From assembly GCA_023055505.1 (NCBI GenBank), contig JALIRH010000045.1:4300180-4364179 (forward strand): a DNA stretch of 64,000 nucleotides. Reading direction: 5' to 3'. Shown here one piece after another: positions 33,401 to 47,900 of this stretch. Origin of the DNA: Callipepla californica brunnescens (lineage: Eukaryota > Chordata > Aves > Galliformes > Odontophoridae). The position numbers and the translations under genes were made by a program. Below the pieces are notes generated by a model. The model was not told the DNA's origin. It saw only the letters and a program-made list of their open reading frames with translations, and searched no databases. The number at the start of each line of letters is the position of its first letter. Within the stretch, counting starts at the first letter, position 1.

Positions 33401-36400
33401 GTGCCCAGACCCGGAAAAGAGCACAGCGCATGCGCGCAGAAACGCGGAAGTGGCGAACGTACATTCTGACCGCTCTGCACAGCGAGTCCGCCGAGCTCTA
33501 TCATGCTTAGTCCTCCAAGCGATACTGCGCATGCGCATACAAACGTATAGAAAACTCCCGTTACTGCGGCTCTCCCAGGTGCCGGCGAGCATCCCAGTTT
33601 TGGACCGCCAGCTCAACAACATATCCGATCGTCCGGTTTAGGATTCTGCTACTTTTATTGCCCGGTTTTGGGTTCGATCGCGATTGCGATCCGGGAATCG
33701 GACACTTTCATTCCCAGCAGCCCCAGCGCAAATCGTCGGCACCCGATTGGCTCAGCGTTGCACGTGACCGCCAGGAGCCCGCCCCAGAAGCGCGCATGCG
33801 CAGTACCGCTGCAGTGCTCACTGCTGCCGCCTGTTGAGGAGAATTCGGTACTGCAGGCAGTGCCCAGACCCGGAAAAGAGCACAGCGCATGCGCGCAGAA
33901 ACGCGGAAGTGGCGAACGTACATTCTGACCGCTCTGCACAGCGAGTCCGCCGAGCTCTATCATGCTTAGTCCTCCAAGCGATACTGCACATGCGCATATA
34001 AACGTATAGAAAACTCCCGTTACTGCGGCTCTCCCAGGTGCCGGCGAGCAGCCCAGTTTTGGACCGCCAGCTCAACAACATATCCGATCGTCCGGTTTAG
34101 GATTCTGCTACTTTTATTGCCCGGTTTTGGGTTCGATCGCGATTGCGATCCGGGAATCGGACACTTTCATTCCCAGCGGCCCCAGCGCACATCGTCGGCA
34201 CCCGATTGGCTCAGCGTTGCACGTGACCGCCAGGAGCCCGCCCCAGAAGCGCGCATGCGCAGTACCGCTGCAGTGCTCGCTGCTGCCGCCTGTTGAGGAG
34301 AATTCGGTACTGCAGGCAGTGCCCAGACCCGGAAAAGAGCACAGCGCATGCGCGCAGAAACGCGGAAGTGGCGAACGTACATTCAGACCGCTCTGCACAG
34401 CGAGTCCGCCGAGCTCTATCATGCTTAGTCCTTCAAGCGATACTGCGCGATGCGCATACAAACGTATAGAAAACTCCCGTTACTGCGGCTCTCCCAGGTG
34501 CCGGCGAGCAGCCCAGTTTTGGACCGCCAGCTCAACAACATATCCGATCGTCCGGTTTAGGATTCTGCTACTTTTATTGCCCGGTTTTGGGTTCGATCGC
34601 GATTGCGATCCGGGAATCGGACACTTTCATTCCCAGCGGCCCCAGCGCACATCGTCGGCACCCGATTGGCTCAGCGTTGCACGTGACCGCCAGGAGCCCG
34701 CCCCAGAAGCGCGCATGCGCAGTACCGCTGCAGTGCTCGCTGCTGCCGCCTGTTGAGGAGAATTCGGTACTGCAGGCAGTGCCCAGACCCGGAAAAGAGC
34801 AGAGCGCATGCGCGCAGAAACGCGGAAGTGGCGAACGTACATTCTGACCGCTCTGCACAGCGAGTCCGCCGAGCTCTATCATGCTTAGTCCTCCAAGCGA
34901 TACTGCGCATGCGCATACAAACGTATAGAAAACTCCCGTTACTGCGGCTCTCCCAGGTGCCGGCGAGCATCCCAGTTTTGGACCGCCAGCTCAACAACAT
35001 ATCCGATCGTCCGGTTTAGGATTCTGCTACTTTTATTGCCCGGTTTTGGGTTCGATCGCGATTGCGATCCGGGAATCGGACACTTTCATTCCCAGCGGCC
35101 CCAGCGCACATCGTCGGCACCCGATTGGCTCAGCGTTGCACGTGACCGCCAGGAGCCCGCCCCAGAAGCGCGCATGCGCAGTACCGCTGCAGTGCTCGCT
35201 GCTGCCGCCTGTTGAGGAGAATTCGGTACTGCAGGCAGTGCCCAGACCCGGAAAAGAGCACAGCGCATGCGCGCAGAAACGCGGAAGTGGCGAACGTACA
35301 TTCTGACCGCTCTGCACAGCGAGTCCGCCGAGCTCTATCATGCTTAGTCCTCCAAGCGATACTGCGCATGCGCATACAAACGTATAGAAAACTCCCGTTA
35401 CTGCGGCTCTCCCAGGTGCCGGCGAGCAGCCCAGTTTTGGACCGCCAGCTCAACAACATATCCGATCGTCCGGTTTAGGATTCTGCTACTTTTATTGCCC
35501 GGTTTTGGGTTCGATCGCGATTGCGATCCGGGAATCGGACACTTTCATTCCCAGCGGCCCCAGCGCACATCGTCGGCACCCGATTGGCTCAGCGTTGCAC
35601 GTGACCGCCAGGAGCCCGCCCCAGAAGCGCGCATGCGCAGTACCGCTGCAGTGCTCGCTGCTGCCGCCTGTTGAGGAGAATTCGGTACTGCAGGCAGTGC
35701 CCAGACCCGGAAAAGAGCACAGCGCATGCGCGCAGAAACGCGGAAGTGGCGAACGTACATTCTGACCGCTCTGCACAGCGAGTCCGCCGAGCTCTATCAT
35801 GCTTAGTCCTCCAAGCGATACTGCGCATGCGCATACAAACGTATAGAAAACTCCCGTTACTGCGGCTCTCCCAGGTGCCGGCGAGCAGCCCAGTTTTGGA
35901 CCGCCAGCTCAACAACATATCCGATCGTCCGGTTTAGGATTCTGCTACTTTTATTGCCCGGTTTTGGGTTCGATCGCGATTGCGATCCGGGAATCGGACA
36001 CTTTCATTCCCAGCGGCCCCAGCGCACATCGTCGGCACCCGATTGGCTCAGCGTTGCACGTGACCGCCAGGAGCCCGCCCCAGAAGCGCGCATGCGCAGT
36101 ACCGCTGCAGTGCTCGCTGCTGCCGCCTGTTGAGGAGAATTCGGTACTGCAGGCAGTGCCCAGACCCGGAAAAGAGCACAGCGCATGCGCGCAGAAACGC
36201 GGAAGTGGCGAACGTACATTCTGACCGCTCTGCACAGCGAGTCCGCCGAGCTCTATCATGCTTAGTCCTCCAAGCGATACTGCGCATGCGCATACAAACG
36301 TATAGAAAACTCCCGTTACTGCGGCTCTCCCAGGTGCCGGCGAGCAGCCCAGTTTTGGACCGCCAGCTCAACAACATATCCGATCGTCCGGTTTAGGATT

Positions 36401-39400
36401 CTGCTACTTTTATTGCCCGGTTTTGGGTTCGATCGCGATTGCGATCCGGGAATCGGACACTTTCATTCCCAGCGGCCCCAGCGCACATCGTCGGCACCCG
36501 ATTGGCTCAGCGTTGCACGTGACCGCCAGGAGCCCGCCCCAGAAGCGCGCATGCGCAGTACCGCTGCAGTGCTCGCTGCTGCCGCCTGTTGAGGAGAATT
36601 CGGTACTGCAGGCAGTGCCCAGACCCGGAAAAGAGCACAGCGCATGCGCGCAGAAACGCGGAAGTGGCGAACGTACATTCTGACCGCTCTGCACAGCGAG
36701 TCCGCCGAGCTCTATCATGCTTAGTCCTCCAAGCGATACTGCGCATGCGCATATAAACGTATAGAAAACTCCCGTTACTGCGGCTCTCCCAGGTGCCGGC
36801 GAGCAGCCCAGTTTTGGACCGCCAGCTCAACAACATATCCGATCGTCCGGTTTAGGATTCTGCTACTTTTATTGCCCGGTTTTGGGTTCGATCGCGATTG
36901 CGATCCGGGAATCGGACACTTTCATTCCCAGCGGCCCCAGCGCACATCGTCGGCACCCGATTGGCTCAGCGTTGCACGTGACCGCCAGGAGCCCGCCCCA
37001 GAAGCGCGCATGCGCAGTACCGCTGCAGTGCTCGCTGCTGCCGCCTGTTGAGGAGAATTCGGTACTGCAGGCAGTGCCCAGACCCGGAAAAGAGCACAGC
37101 GCATGCGCGCAGAAACGCGGAAGTGGCGAACGTACATTCTGACCGCTCTGCACAGCGAGTCCGCCGAGCTCTATCATGCTTAGTCCTCCAAGCGATACTG
37201 CGCATGCGCATACAAACGTATAGAAAACTCCCGTTACTGCGGCTCTCCCAGGTGCCGGCGAGCAGCCCAGTTTTGGACCGCCAGCTCAACAACATATCCG
37301 ATCGTCCGGTTTAGGATTCTGCTACTTTTATTGCCCGGTTTTGGGTTCGATCGCGATTGCGATCCGGGAATCGGACACTTTCATTCCCAGCGGCCCCAGC
37401 GCACATCGTCGGCACCCGATTGGCTCAGCGTTGCACGTGACCGCCAGGAGCCCGCCCCAGAAGCGCGCATGCGCAGTACCGCTGCAGTGCTCGCTGCTGC
37501 CGCCTGTTGAGGAGAATTCGGTACTGCAGGCAGTGCCCAGACCCGGAAAAGAGCACAGCGCATGCGCGCAGAAACGCGGAAGTGGCGAACGTACATTCTG
37601 ACCGCTCTGCACAGCGAGTCCGCCGAGCTCTATCATGCTTAGTCCTCCAAGCGATACTGCGCATGCGCATACAAACGTATAGAAAACTCCCGTTACTGCG
37701 GCTCTCCCAGGTGCCGGCGAGCAGCCCAGTTTTGGACCGCCAGCTCAACAACATATCCGATCGTCCGGTTTAGGATTCTGCTACTTTTATTGCCCGGTTT
37801 TGGGTTCGATCGCGATTGCGATCCGGGAATCGGACACTTTCATTCCCAGCGGCCCCAGCGCACATCGTCGGCACCCGATTGGCTCAGCGTTGCACGTGAC
37901 CGCCAGGAGCCCGCCCCAGAAGCGCGCATGCGCAGTACCGCTGCAGTGCTCGCTGCTGCCGCCTGTTGAGGAGAATTCGGTACTGCAGGCAGTGCCCAGA
38001 CCCGGAAAAGAGCACAGCGCATGCGCGCAGAAACGCGGAAGTGGCGAACGTACATTCTGACCGCTCTGCACAGCGAGTCCGCCGAGCTCTATCATGCTTA
38101 GTCCTCCAAGCGATACTGCGCATGCGCATACAAACGTATAGAAAACTCCCGTTACTGCGGCTCTCCCAGGTGCCGGCGAGCAGCCCAGTTTTGGACCGCC
38201 AGCTCAACAACATATCCGATCGTCCGGTTTAGGATTCTGCTACTTTTATTGCCCGGTTTTGGGTTCGATCGCGATTGCGATCCGGGAATCGGACACTTTC
38301 ATTCCCAGCGGCCCCAGCGCACATCGTCGGCACCCGATTGGCTCAGCGTTGCACGTGACCGCCAGGAGCCCGCCCCAGAAGCGCGCATGCGCAGTACCGC
38401 TGCAGTGCTCGCTGCTGCCGCCTGTTGAGGAGAATTCGGTACTGCAGGCAGTGCCCAGACCCGGAAAAGAGCACAGCGCATGCGCGCAGAAACGCGGAAG
38501 TGGCGAACGTACATTCTGACCGCTCTGCACAGCGAGTCCGCCGAGCTCTATCATGCTTAGTCCTCCAAGCGATACTGCGCATGCGCATATAAACGTATAG
38601 AAAACTCCCGTTACTGCGGCTCTCCCAGGTGCCGGCGAGCAGCCCAGTTTTGGACCGCCAGCTCAACAACATATCCGATCGTCCGGTTTAGGATTCTGCT
38701 ACTTTTATTGCCCGGTTTTGGGTTCGATCGCGATTGCGATCCGGGAATCGGACACTTTCATTCCCAGCAGCCCCAGCGCACATCGTCGGCACCCGATTGG
38801 CTCAGCGTTGCACGTGACCGCCAGGAGCCCGCCCCAGAAGCGCGCATGCGCAGTACCGCTGCAGTGCTCACTGCTGCCGCCTGTTGAGGAGAATTCGGTA
38901 CTGCAGGCAGTGCCCAGACCCGGAAAAGAGCACAGCGCATGCGCGCAGAAACGCGGAAGTGGCGAACGTACATTTTGACCGCTCTGCACAGCGAGTCCGC
39001 CGAGCTCTATCATGCTTAGTCCTCCAAGCGATACTGCGCATGCGCATATAAACGTATAGAAAACTCCCGTTACTGCGGCTCTCCCAGGTGCCGGCGAGCA
39101 TCCCAGTTTTGGACCGCCAGCTCAACAACATATCCGATCGTCCGGTTTAGGATTCTGCTACTTTTATTGCCCGGTTTTGGGTTCGATCGCGATTGCGATC
39201 CGGGAATCGGACACTTTCATTCCCAGCGGCCCCAGCGCACATCGTCGGCACCCGATTGGCTCAGCGTTGCACGTGACCGCCAGGAGCCCGCCCCAGAAGC
39301 GCGCATGCGCAGTACCGCTGCAGTGCTCGCTGCTGCCGCCTGTTGAGGAGAATTCGGTACTGCAGGCAGTGCCCAGACCCGGAAAAGAGCACAGCGCATG

Positions 39401-41917
39401 CGCGCAGAAACGCGGAAGTGGCGAACGTACATTCTGACCGCTCTGCACAGCGAGTCCGCCGAGCTCTATCATGCTTAGTCCTTCAAGCGATACTGCGCAT
39501 GCGCATACAAACGTATAGAAAACTCCCGTTACTGCGGCTCTCCCAGGTGCCGGCGAGCAGCCCAGTTTTGGACCGCCAGCTCAACAACATATCCGATCGT
39601 CCGGTTTAGGATTCTGCTACTTTTATTGCCCGGTTTTGGGTTCGATCGCGATTGCGATCCGGGAATCGGACACTTTCATTCCCAGCGGCCCCAGCGCACA
39701 TTGTCGGCACCCGATTGGCTCAGCGTTGCACGTGACCGCCAGGAGCCCGCCCCAGAAGCGCGCATGCGCAGTACTGCTGCAGTGCTCGCTGCTGCCGCCT
39801 GTTGAGGAGAATTCGGTACTGCAGGCAGTGCCCAGACCCGGAAAAGAGCACAGCGCATGCGCGCAGAAACGCGGAAGTGGCGAACGTACATTCTGACCGC
39901 TCTGCACAGCGAGTCCGCCGAGCTCTATCATGCTTAGTCCTCCAAGCGATACTGCGCATGCGCATACAAACGTATAGAAAACTCCCGTTACTGCGGCTCT
40001 CCCAGGTGCCGGCGAGCAGCCCAGTTTTGGACCGCCAGCTCAACAACATATCCGATCGTCCGGTTTAGGATTCTGCTACTTTTATTGCCCGGTTTTGGGT
40101 TCGATCGCGATTGCGATCCGGGAATCGGACACTTTCATTCCCAGCGGCCCCAGCGCACATCGTCGGCACCCGATTGGCTCAGCGTTGCACGTGACCGCCA
40201 GGAGCCCGCCCCAGAAGCGCGCATGCGCAGTACTGCTGCAGTGCTCGCTGCTGCCGCCTGTTGAGGAGAATTCGGTACTGCAGGCAGTGCCCAGACTCGG
40301 AAAAGAGCACAGCGCATGCGCGCAGAAACGCGGAAGTGGCGAACGTACATTCTGACCGCTCTGCACAGCGAGTCCGCCGAGCTCTATCATGCTTAGTCCT
40401 CCAAGCGATACTGCGCATGCGCATACAAACGTATAGAAAACTCCCGTTACTGCGGCTCTCCCAGGTGCCGGCGAGCAGCCCAGTTTTGGACCGCCAGCTC
40501 AACAACATATCCGATCGTCCGGTTTAGGATTCTGCTACTTTTATTGCCCGGTTTTGGGTTCGATCGCGATTGCGATCCGGGAATCGGACACTTTCATTCC
40601 CAGCGGCCCCAGCGCACATCGTCGGCACCCGATTGGCTCAGCGTTGCACGTGACCGCCAGGAGCCCGCCCCAGAAGCGCGCATGCGCAGTACCGCTGCAG
40701 TGCTCACTGCTGCCGCCTGTTGAGGAGAATTCGGTACTGCAGGCAGTGCCCAGACCCGGAAAAGAGCACAGCGCATGCGCGCAGAAACGCGGAAGTGGCG
40801 AACGTACATTCTGACCGCTCTGCACAGCGAGTCCGCCGAGCTCTATCATGCTTAGTCCTCCAAGCGATACTGCGCATGCGCATACAAACGTATAGAAAAC
40901 TCCCGTTACTGCGGCTCTCCCAGGTGCCGGCGAGCAGCCCAGTTTTGGGCAGCCAGCTCAACAACATATCCGATCGTCCGGTTTAGGATTCTGCTACTTT
41001 TATTGCCCGGTTTTGGGTTCGATCGCGATTGCGATCCGGGAATCGGACATTTTCATTCCCAGCGGCCCCAGCGCACATCGTCGGCACCCGATTGGCTCAG
41101 CGTTGCACGTGACCGCCAGGAGCCCGCCCCAGAAGCGCGCATGCGCAGTACCGCTGCAGTGCTCACTGCTGCCGCCTGTTGAGGAGAATTCGGTACTGCA
41201 GGCAGTGCCCAGACCCGGAAAAGAGCACAGCGCATGCGCGCAGAAACGCGGAAGTGGCGAACGTACATTCTGACCGCTCTGCACAGCGAGTCCGCCGAGC
41301 TCTATCATGCTTAGTCCTCCAAGCGATACTGCACATGCGCATACAAACGTATAGAAAACTCCCGTTACTGCAGCTCTCCCAGGTGCCGGCGAGCAGCCCA
41401 GTTTTGGACCGCCAGCTCAACAACATATCCGATCGTCCGGTTTAGGATTCTGCTACTTTTATTGCCCGGTTTTGGGTTCGATCGCGATTGCGATCCGGGA
41501 ATCGGACATTTTCATTCCCAGCGGCCCCAGCGCACATCGTCGGCACCCGATTGGCTCAGCGTTGCACGTGACCGCCAGGAGCCCGCCCCAGAAGCGCGCA
41601 TGCGCAGTACCGCTGCAGTGCTCACTGCTGCCGCCTGTTGAGGAGAATTCGGTACTGCAGGCAGTGCCCAGACCCGGAAAAGAGCACAGCGCATGCGCGC
41701 AGAAACGCGGAAGTGGCGAACGTACATTCTGACCGCTCTGCACAGCGAGTCCGCCGAGCTCTATCATGCTTAGTCCTCCAAGCGATACTGCGCATGCGCA
41801 TACAAACGTATAGAAAACTCCCGTTACTGCGGCTCTCCCAGGTGCCGGCGAGCAGCCCAGTTTTGGACCGCCAGCTCAACAACATATCCGATCGTCCGGT
41901 TTAGGATTCTGCTACTT
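30442..41917 (+). repeat. Higher-order block A: 25 units
   Basis: Defined by an ordered series of rare variants that recurs 25 units later. The series: GAGCTTTATC (31202), TATAAA (31702), CTTCAAG (32134), CGTCTGG (32715), AGAATACGG (33386), CAGCGCAAATC (33730 region), CATTTTGACC (38970 region), GTACTGCTG (39773), GACTCGG (40294 region) and TTTTGGGCAGCC (40943). It includes the single-base insertion at about 34449. Confidence 0.85.
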
Positions 41918-44900
41918 TTATTGCCCGGTTTTGGGTTCGATCGCGATTGCGATCCGGGAATCGGACACTTTCATTCCCAGCGGCCCCAGCGCACATCGTC
42001 GGCACCCGATTGGCTCAGCGTTGCACGTGACCGCCAGGAGCCCGCCCCAGAAGCGCGCATGCGCAGTACCGCTGCAGTGCTCGCTGCTGCCGCCTGTTGA
42101 GGAGAATTCGGTACTGCAGGCAGTGCCCAGACCCGGAAAAGAGCACAGCGCATGCGCGCAGAAACGCGGAAGTGGCGAACGTACATTCTGACCGCTCTGC
42201 ACAGCGAGTCCGCCGAGCTCTATCATGCTTAGTCCTCCAAGCGATACTGCGCATGCGCATACAAACGTATAGAAAACTCCCGTTACTGCGGCTCTCCCAG
42301 GTGCCGGCGAGCAGCCCAGTTTTGGACCGCCAGCTCAACAACATATCCGATCGTCTGGTTTAGGATTCTGCTACTTTTATTGCCCGGTTTTGGGTTCGAT
42401 CGCGATTGCGATCCGGGAATCGGACACTTTCATTCCCAGCGGCCCCAGCGCACATCGTCGGCACCCGATTGGCTCAGCGTTGCACGTGACCGCCAGGAGC
42501 CCGCCCCAGAAGCGCGCATGCGCAGTACCGCTGCAGTGCTCGCTGCTGCCGCCTGTTGAGGAGAATTCGGTACTGCAGGCAGTGCCCAGACCCGGAAAAG
42601 AGCACAGCGCATGCGCGCAGAAACGCGGAAGTGGCGAACGTACATTCTGACCGCTCTGCACAGCGAGTCCGCCGAGCTTTATCATGCTTAGTCCTCCAAG
42701 CGATACTGCGCATGCGCATACAAACGTATAGAAAACTCCCGTTACTGCGGCTCTCCCAGGTGCCGGCGAGCAGCCCAGTTTTGGACCGCCAGCTCAACAA
42801 CATATCCGATCGTCCGGTTTAGGATTCTGCTACTTTTATTGCCCGGTTTTGGGTTCGATCGCGATTGCGATCCGGGAATCGGACACTTTCATTCCCAGCG
42901 GCCCCAGCGCACATCGTCGGCACCCGATTGGCTCAGCGTTGCACGTGACCGCCAGGAGCCCGCCCCAGAAGCGCGCATGCGCAGTACCGCTGCAGTGCTC
43001 GCTGCTGCCGCCTGTTGAGGAGAATTCGGTACTGCAGGCAGTGCCCAGACCCGGAAAAGAGCACAGCGCATGCGCGCAGAAACGCGGAAGTGGCGAACGT
43101 ACATTCTGACCGCTCTGCACAGCGAGTCCGCCGAGCTCTATCATGCTTAGTCCTCCAAGCGATACTGCGCATGCGCATATAAACGTATAGAAAACTCCCG
43201 TTACTGCGGCTCTCCCAGGTGCCGGCGAGCAGCCCAGTTTTGGACCGCCAGCTCAACAACATATCCGATCGTCCGGTTTAGGATTCTGCTACTTTTATTG
43301 CCCGGTTTTGGGTTCGATCGCGATTGCGATCCGGGAATCGGACACTTTCATTCCCAGCGGCCCCAGCGCACATCGTCGGCACCCGATTGGCTCAGCGTTG
43401 CACGTGACCGCCAGGAGCCCGCCCCAGAAGCGCGCATGCGCAGTACCGCTGCAGTGCTCGCTGCTGCCGCCTGTTGAGGAGAATTCGGTACTGCAGGCAG
43501 TGCCCAGACCCGGAAAAGAGCACAGCGCATGCGCGCAGAAACGCGGAAGTGGCGAACGTACATTCTGACCGCTCTGCACAGCGAGTCCGCCGAGCTCTAT
43601 CATGCTTAGTCCTTCAAGCGATACTGCGCATGCGCATACAAACGTATAGAAAACTCCCGTTACTGCGGCTCTCCCAGGTGCCGGCGAGCAGCCCAGTTTT
43701 GGACCGCCAGCTCAACAACATATCCGATCGTCCGGTTTAGGATTCTGCTACTTTTATTGCCCGGTTTTGGGTTCGATCGCGATTGCGATCCGGGAATCGG
43801 ACACTTTCATTCCCAGCGGCCCCAGCGCACATCGTCGGCACCCGATTGGCTCAGCGTTGCACGTGACCGCCAGGAGCCCGCCCCAGAAGCGCGCATGCGC
43901 AGTACCGCTGCAGTGCTCGCTGCTGCCGCCTGTTGAGGAGAATTCGGTACTGCAGGCAGTGCCCAGACCCGGAAAAGAGCACAGCGCATGCGCGCAGAAA
44001 CGCGGAAGTGGCGAACGTACATTCAGACCGCTCTGCACAGCGAGTCCGCCGAGCTCTATCATGCTTAGTCCTCCAAGCGATACTGCGCATGCGCATACAA
44101 ACGTATAGAAAACTCCCGTTACTGCGGCTCTCCCAGGTGCCGGCGAGCAGCCCAGTTTTGGACCGCCAGCTCAACAACATATCCGATCGTCTGGTTTAGG
44201 ATTCTGCTACTTTTATTGCCCGGTTTTGGGTTCGATCGCGATTGCGATCCGGGAATCGGACACTTTCATTCCCAGCGGCCCCAGCGCACATCGTCGGCAC
44301 CCGATTGGCTCAGCGTTGCACGTGACCGCCAGGAGCCCGCCCCAGAAGCGCGCATGCGCAGTACCGCTGCAGTGCTCGCTGCTGCCGCCTGTTGAGCAGA
44401 ATTCGGTACTGCAGGCAGTGCCCAGACCCGGAAAAGAGCACAGCGCATGCGCGCAGAAACGCGGAAGTGGCGAACGTACATTCTGACCGCTCTGCACAGC
44501 GAGTCCGCCGAGCTTTATCATGCTTAGTCCTTCAAGCGATACTGCGCATGCGCATACAAACGTATAGAAAACTCCCGTTACTGCGGCTCTCCCAGGTGCC
44601 GGCGAGCAGCCCAGTTTTGGACCGCCAGCTCAACAACATATCCGATCGTCCGGTTTAGGATTCTGCTACTTTTATTGCCCGGTTTTGGGTTCGATCGCGA
44701 TTGCGATCCGGGAATCGGACACTTTCATTCCCAGCGGCCCCAGCGCACATCGTCGGCACCCGATTGGCTCAGCGTTGCACGTGACCGCCAGGAGCCCGCC
44801 CCAGAAGCGCGCATGCGCAGTACCGCTGCAGTGCTCGCTGCTGCCGCCTGTTGAGGAGAATACGGTACTGCAGGCAGTGCCCAGACCCGGAAAAGAGCAC

Positions 44901-47900
44901 AGCGCATGCGCGCAGAAACGCGGAAGTGGCGAACGTACATTCTGACCGCTCTGCACAGCGAGTCCGCCGAGCTCTATCATGCTTAGTCCTCCAAGCGATA
45001 CTGCGCATGCGCATACAAACGTATAGAAAACTCCCGTTACTGCGGCTCTCCCAGGTGCCGGCGAGCATCCCAGTTTTGGACCGCCAGCTCAACAACATAT
45101 CCGATCGTCCGGTTTAGGATTCTGCTACTTTTATTGCCCGGTTTTGGGTTCGATCGCGATTGCGATCCGGGAATCGGACACTTTCATTCCCAGCAGCCCC
45201 AGCGCAAATCGTCGGCACCCGATTGGCTCAGCGTTGCACGTGACCGCCAGGAGCCCGCCCCAGAAGCGCGCATGCGCAGTACCGCTGCAGTGCTCACTGC
45301 TGCCGCCTGTTGAGGAGAATTCGGTACTGCAGGCAGTGCCCAGACCCGGAAAAGAGCACAGCGCATGCGCGCAGAAACGCGGAAGTGGCGAACGTACATT
45401 CTGACCGCTCTGCACAGCGAGTCCGCCGAGCTCTATCATGCTTAGTCCTCCAAGCGATACTGCACATGCGCATATAAACGTATAGAAAACTCCCGTTACT
45501 GCGGCTCTCCCAGGTGCCGGCGAGCAGCCCAGTTTTGGACCGCCAGCTCAACAACATATCCGATCGTCCGGTTTAGGATTCTGCTACTTTTATTGCCCGG
45601 TTTTGGGTTCGATCGCGATTGCGATCCGGGAATCGGACACTTTCATTCCCAGCGGCCCCAGCGCACATCGTCGGCACCCGATTGGCTCAGCGTTGCACGT
45701 GACCGCCAGGAGCCCGCCCCAGAAGCGCGCATGCGCAGTACCGCTGCAGTGCTCGCTGCTGCCGCCTGTTGAGGAGAATTCGGTACTGCAGGCAGTGCCC
45801 AGACCCGGAAAAGAGCACAGCGCATGCGCGCAGAAACGCGGAAGTGGCGAACGTACATTCAGACCGCTCTGCACAGCGAGTCCGCCGAGCTCTATCATGC
45901 TTAGTCCTTCAAGCGATACTGCGCATGCGCATACAAACGTATAGAAAACTCCCGTTACTGCGGCTCTCCCAGGTGCCGGCGAGCAGCCCAGTTTTGGACC
46001 GCCAGCTCAACAACATATCCGATCGTCCGGTTTAGGATTCTGCTACTTTTATTGCCCGGTTTTGGGTTCGATCGCGATTGCGATCCGGGAATCGGACACT
46101 TTCATTCCCAGCGGCCCCAGCGCACATCGTCGGCACCCGATTGGCTCAGCGTTGCACGTGACCGCCAGGAGCCCGCCCCAGAAGCGCGCATGCGCAGTAC
46201 CGCTGCAGTGCTCGCTGCTGCCGCCTGTTGAGGAGAATTCGGTATTGCAGGCAGTGCCCAGACCCGGAAAAGAGCACAGCGCATGCGCGCAGAAACGCGG
46301 AAGTGGCGAACGTACATTCTGACCGCTCTGCACAGCAAGTCCGCCGAGCTCTATCATGCTTAGTCCTCCAAGCGATACTGCGCATGCGCATACAAACGTA
46401 TAGAAAACTCCCGTTACTGCGGCTCTCCCAGGTGCCGGCGAGCATCCCAGTTTTGGACCGCCAGCTCAACAACATATCCGATCGTCCGGTTTAGGATTCT
46501 GCTACTTTTATTGCCCGGTTTTGGGTTCGATCGCGATTGCGATCCGGGAATCGGACACTTTCATTCCCAGCGGCCCCAGCGCACATCGTCGGCACCCGAT
46601 TGGCTCAGCGTTGCACGTGACCGCCAGGAGCCCGCCCCAGAAGCGCGCATGCGCAGTACCGCTGCAGTGCTCGCTGCTGCCGCCTGTTGAGGAGAATTCG
46701 GTACTGCAGGCAGTGCCCAGACCCGGAAAAGAGCACAGCGCATGCGCGCAGAAACGCGGAAGTGGCGAACGTACATTCTGACCGCTCTGCACAGCGAGTC
46801 CGCCGAGCTCTATCATGCTTAGTCCTCCAAGCGATACTGCGCATGCGCATACAAACGTATAGAAAACTCCCGTTACTGCGGCTCTCCCAGGTGCCGGCGA
46901 GCAGCCCAGTTTTGGACCGCCAGCTCAACAACATATCCGATCGTCCGGTTTAGGATTCTGCTACTTTTATTGCCCGGTTTTGGGTTCGATCGCGATTGCG
47001 ATCCGGGAATCGGACACTTTCATTCCCAGCGGCCCCAGCGCACATCGTCGGCACCCGATTGGCTCAGCGTTGCACGTGACCGCCAGGAGCCCGCCCCAGA
47101 AGCGCGCATGCGCAGTACCGCTGCAGTGCTCGCTGCTGCCGCCTGTTGAGGAGAATTCGGTACTGCAGGCAGTGCCCAGACCCGGAAAAGAGCACAGCGC
47201 ATGCGCGCAGAAACGCGGAAGTGGCGAACGTACATTCTGACCGCTCTGCACAGCGAGTCCGCCGAGCTCTATCATGCTTAGTCCTCCAAGCGATACTGCG
47301 CATGCGCATACAAACGTATAGAAAACTCCCGTTACTGCGGCTCTCCCAGGTGCCGGCGAGCAGCCCAGTTTTGGACCGCCAGCTCAACAACATATCCGAT
47401 CGTCCGGTTTAGGATTCTGCTACTTTTATTGCCCGGTTTTGGGTTCGATCGCGATTGCGATCCGGGAATCGGACACTTTCATTCCCAGCGGCCCCAGCGC
47501 ACATCGTCGGCACCCGATTGGCTCAGCGTTGCACGTGACCGCCAGGAGCCCGCCCCAGAAGCGCGCATGCGCAGTACCGCTGCAGTGCTCGCTGCTGCCG
47601 CCTGTTGAGGAGAATTCGGTACTGCAGGCAGTGCCCAGACCCGGAAAAGAGCACAGCGCATGCGCGCAGAAACGCGGAAGTGGCGAACGTACATTCTGAC
47701 CGCTCTGCACAGCGAGTCCGCCGAGCTCTATCATGCTTAGTCCTCCAAGCGATACTGCGCATGCGCATACAAACGTATAGAAAACTCCCGTTACTGCGGC
47801 TCTCCCAGGTGCCGGCGAGCAGCCCAGTTTTGGACCGCCAGCTCAACAACATATCCGATCGTCCGGTTTAGGATTCTGCTACTTTTATTGCCCGGTTTTG

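Noticed and set aside
34127..34756. 209-codon plus-strand open frame spanning two units
   Set aside because: It exists only because the one-base insertion near 34449 shifts frame. No other unit has it.
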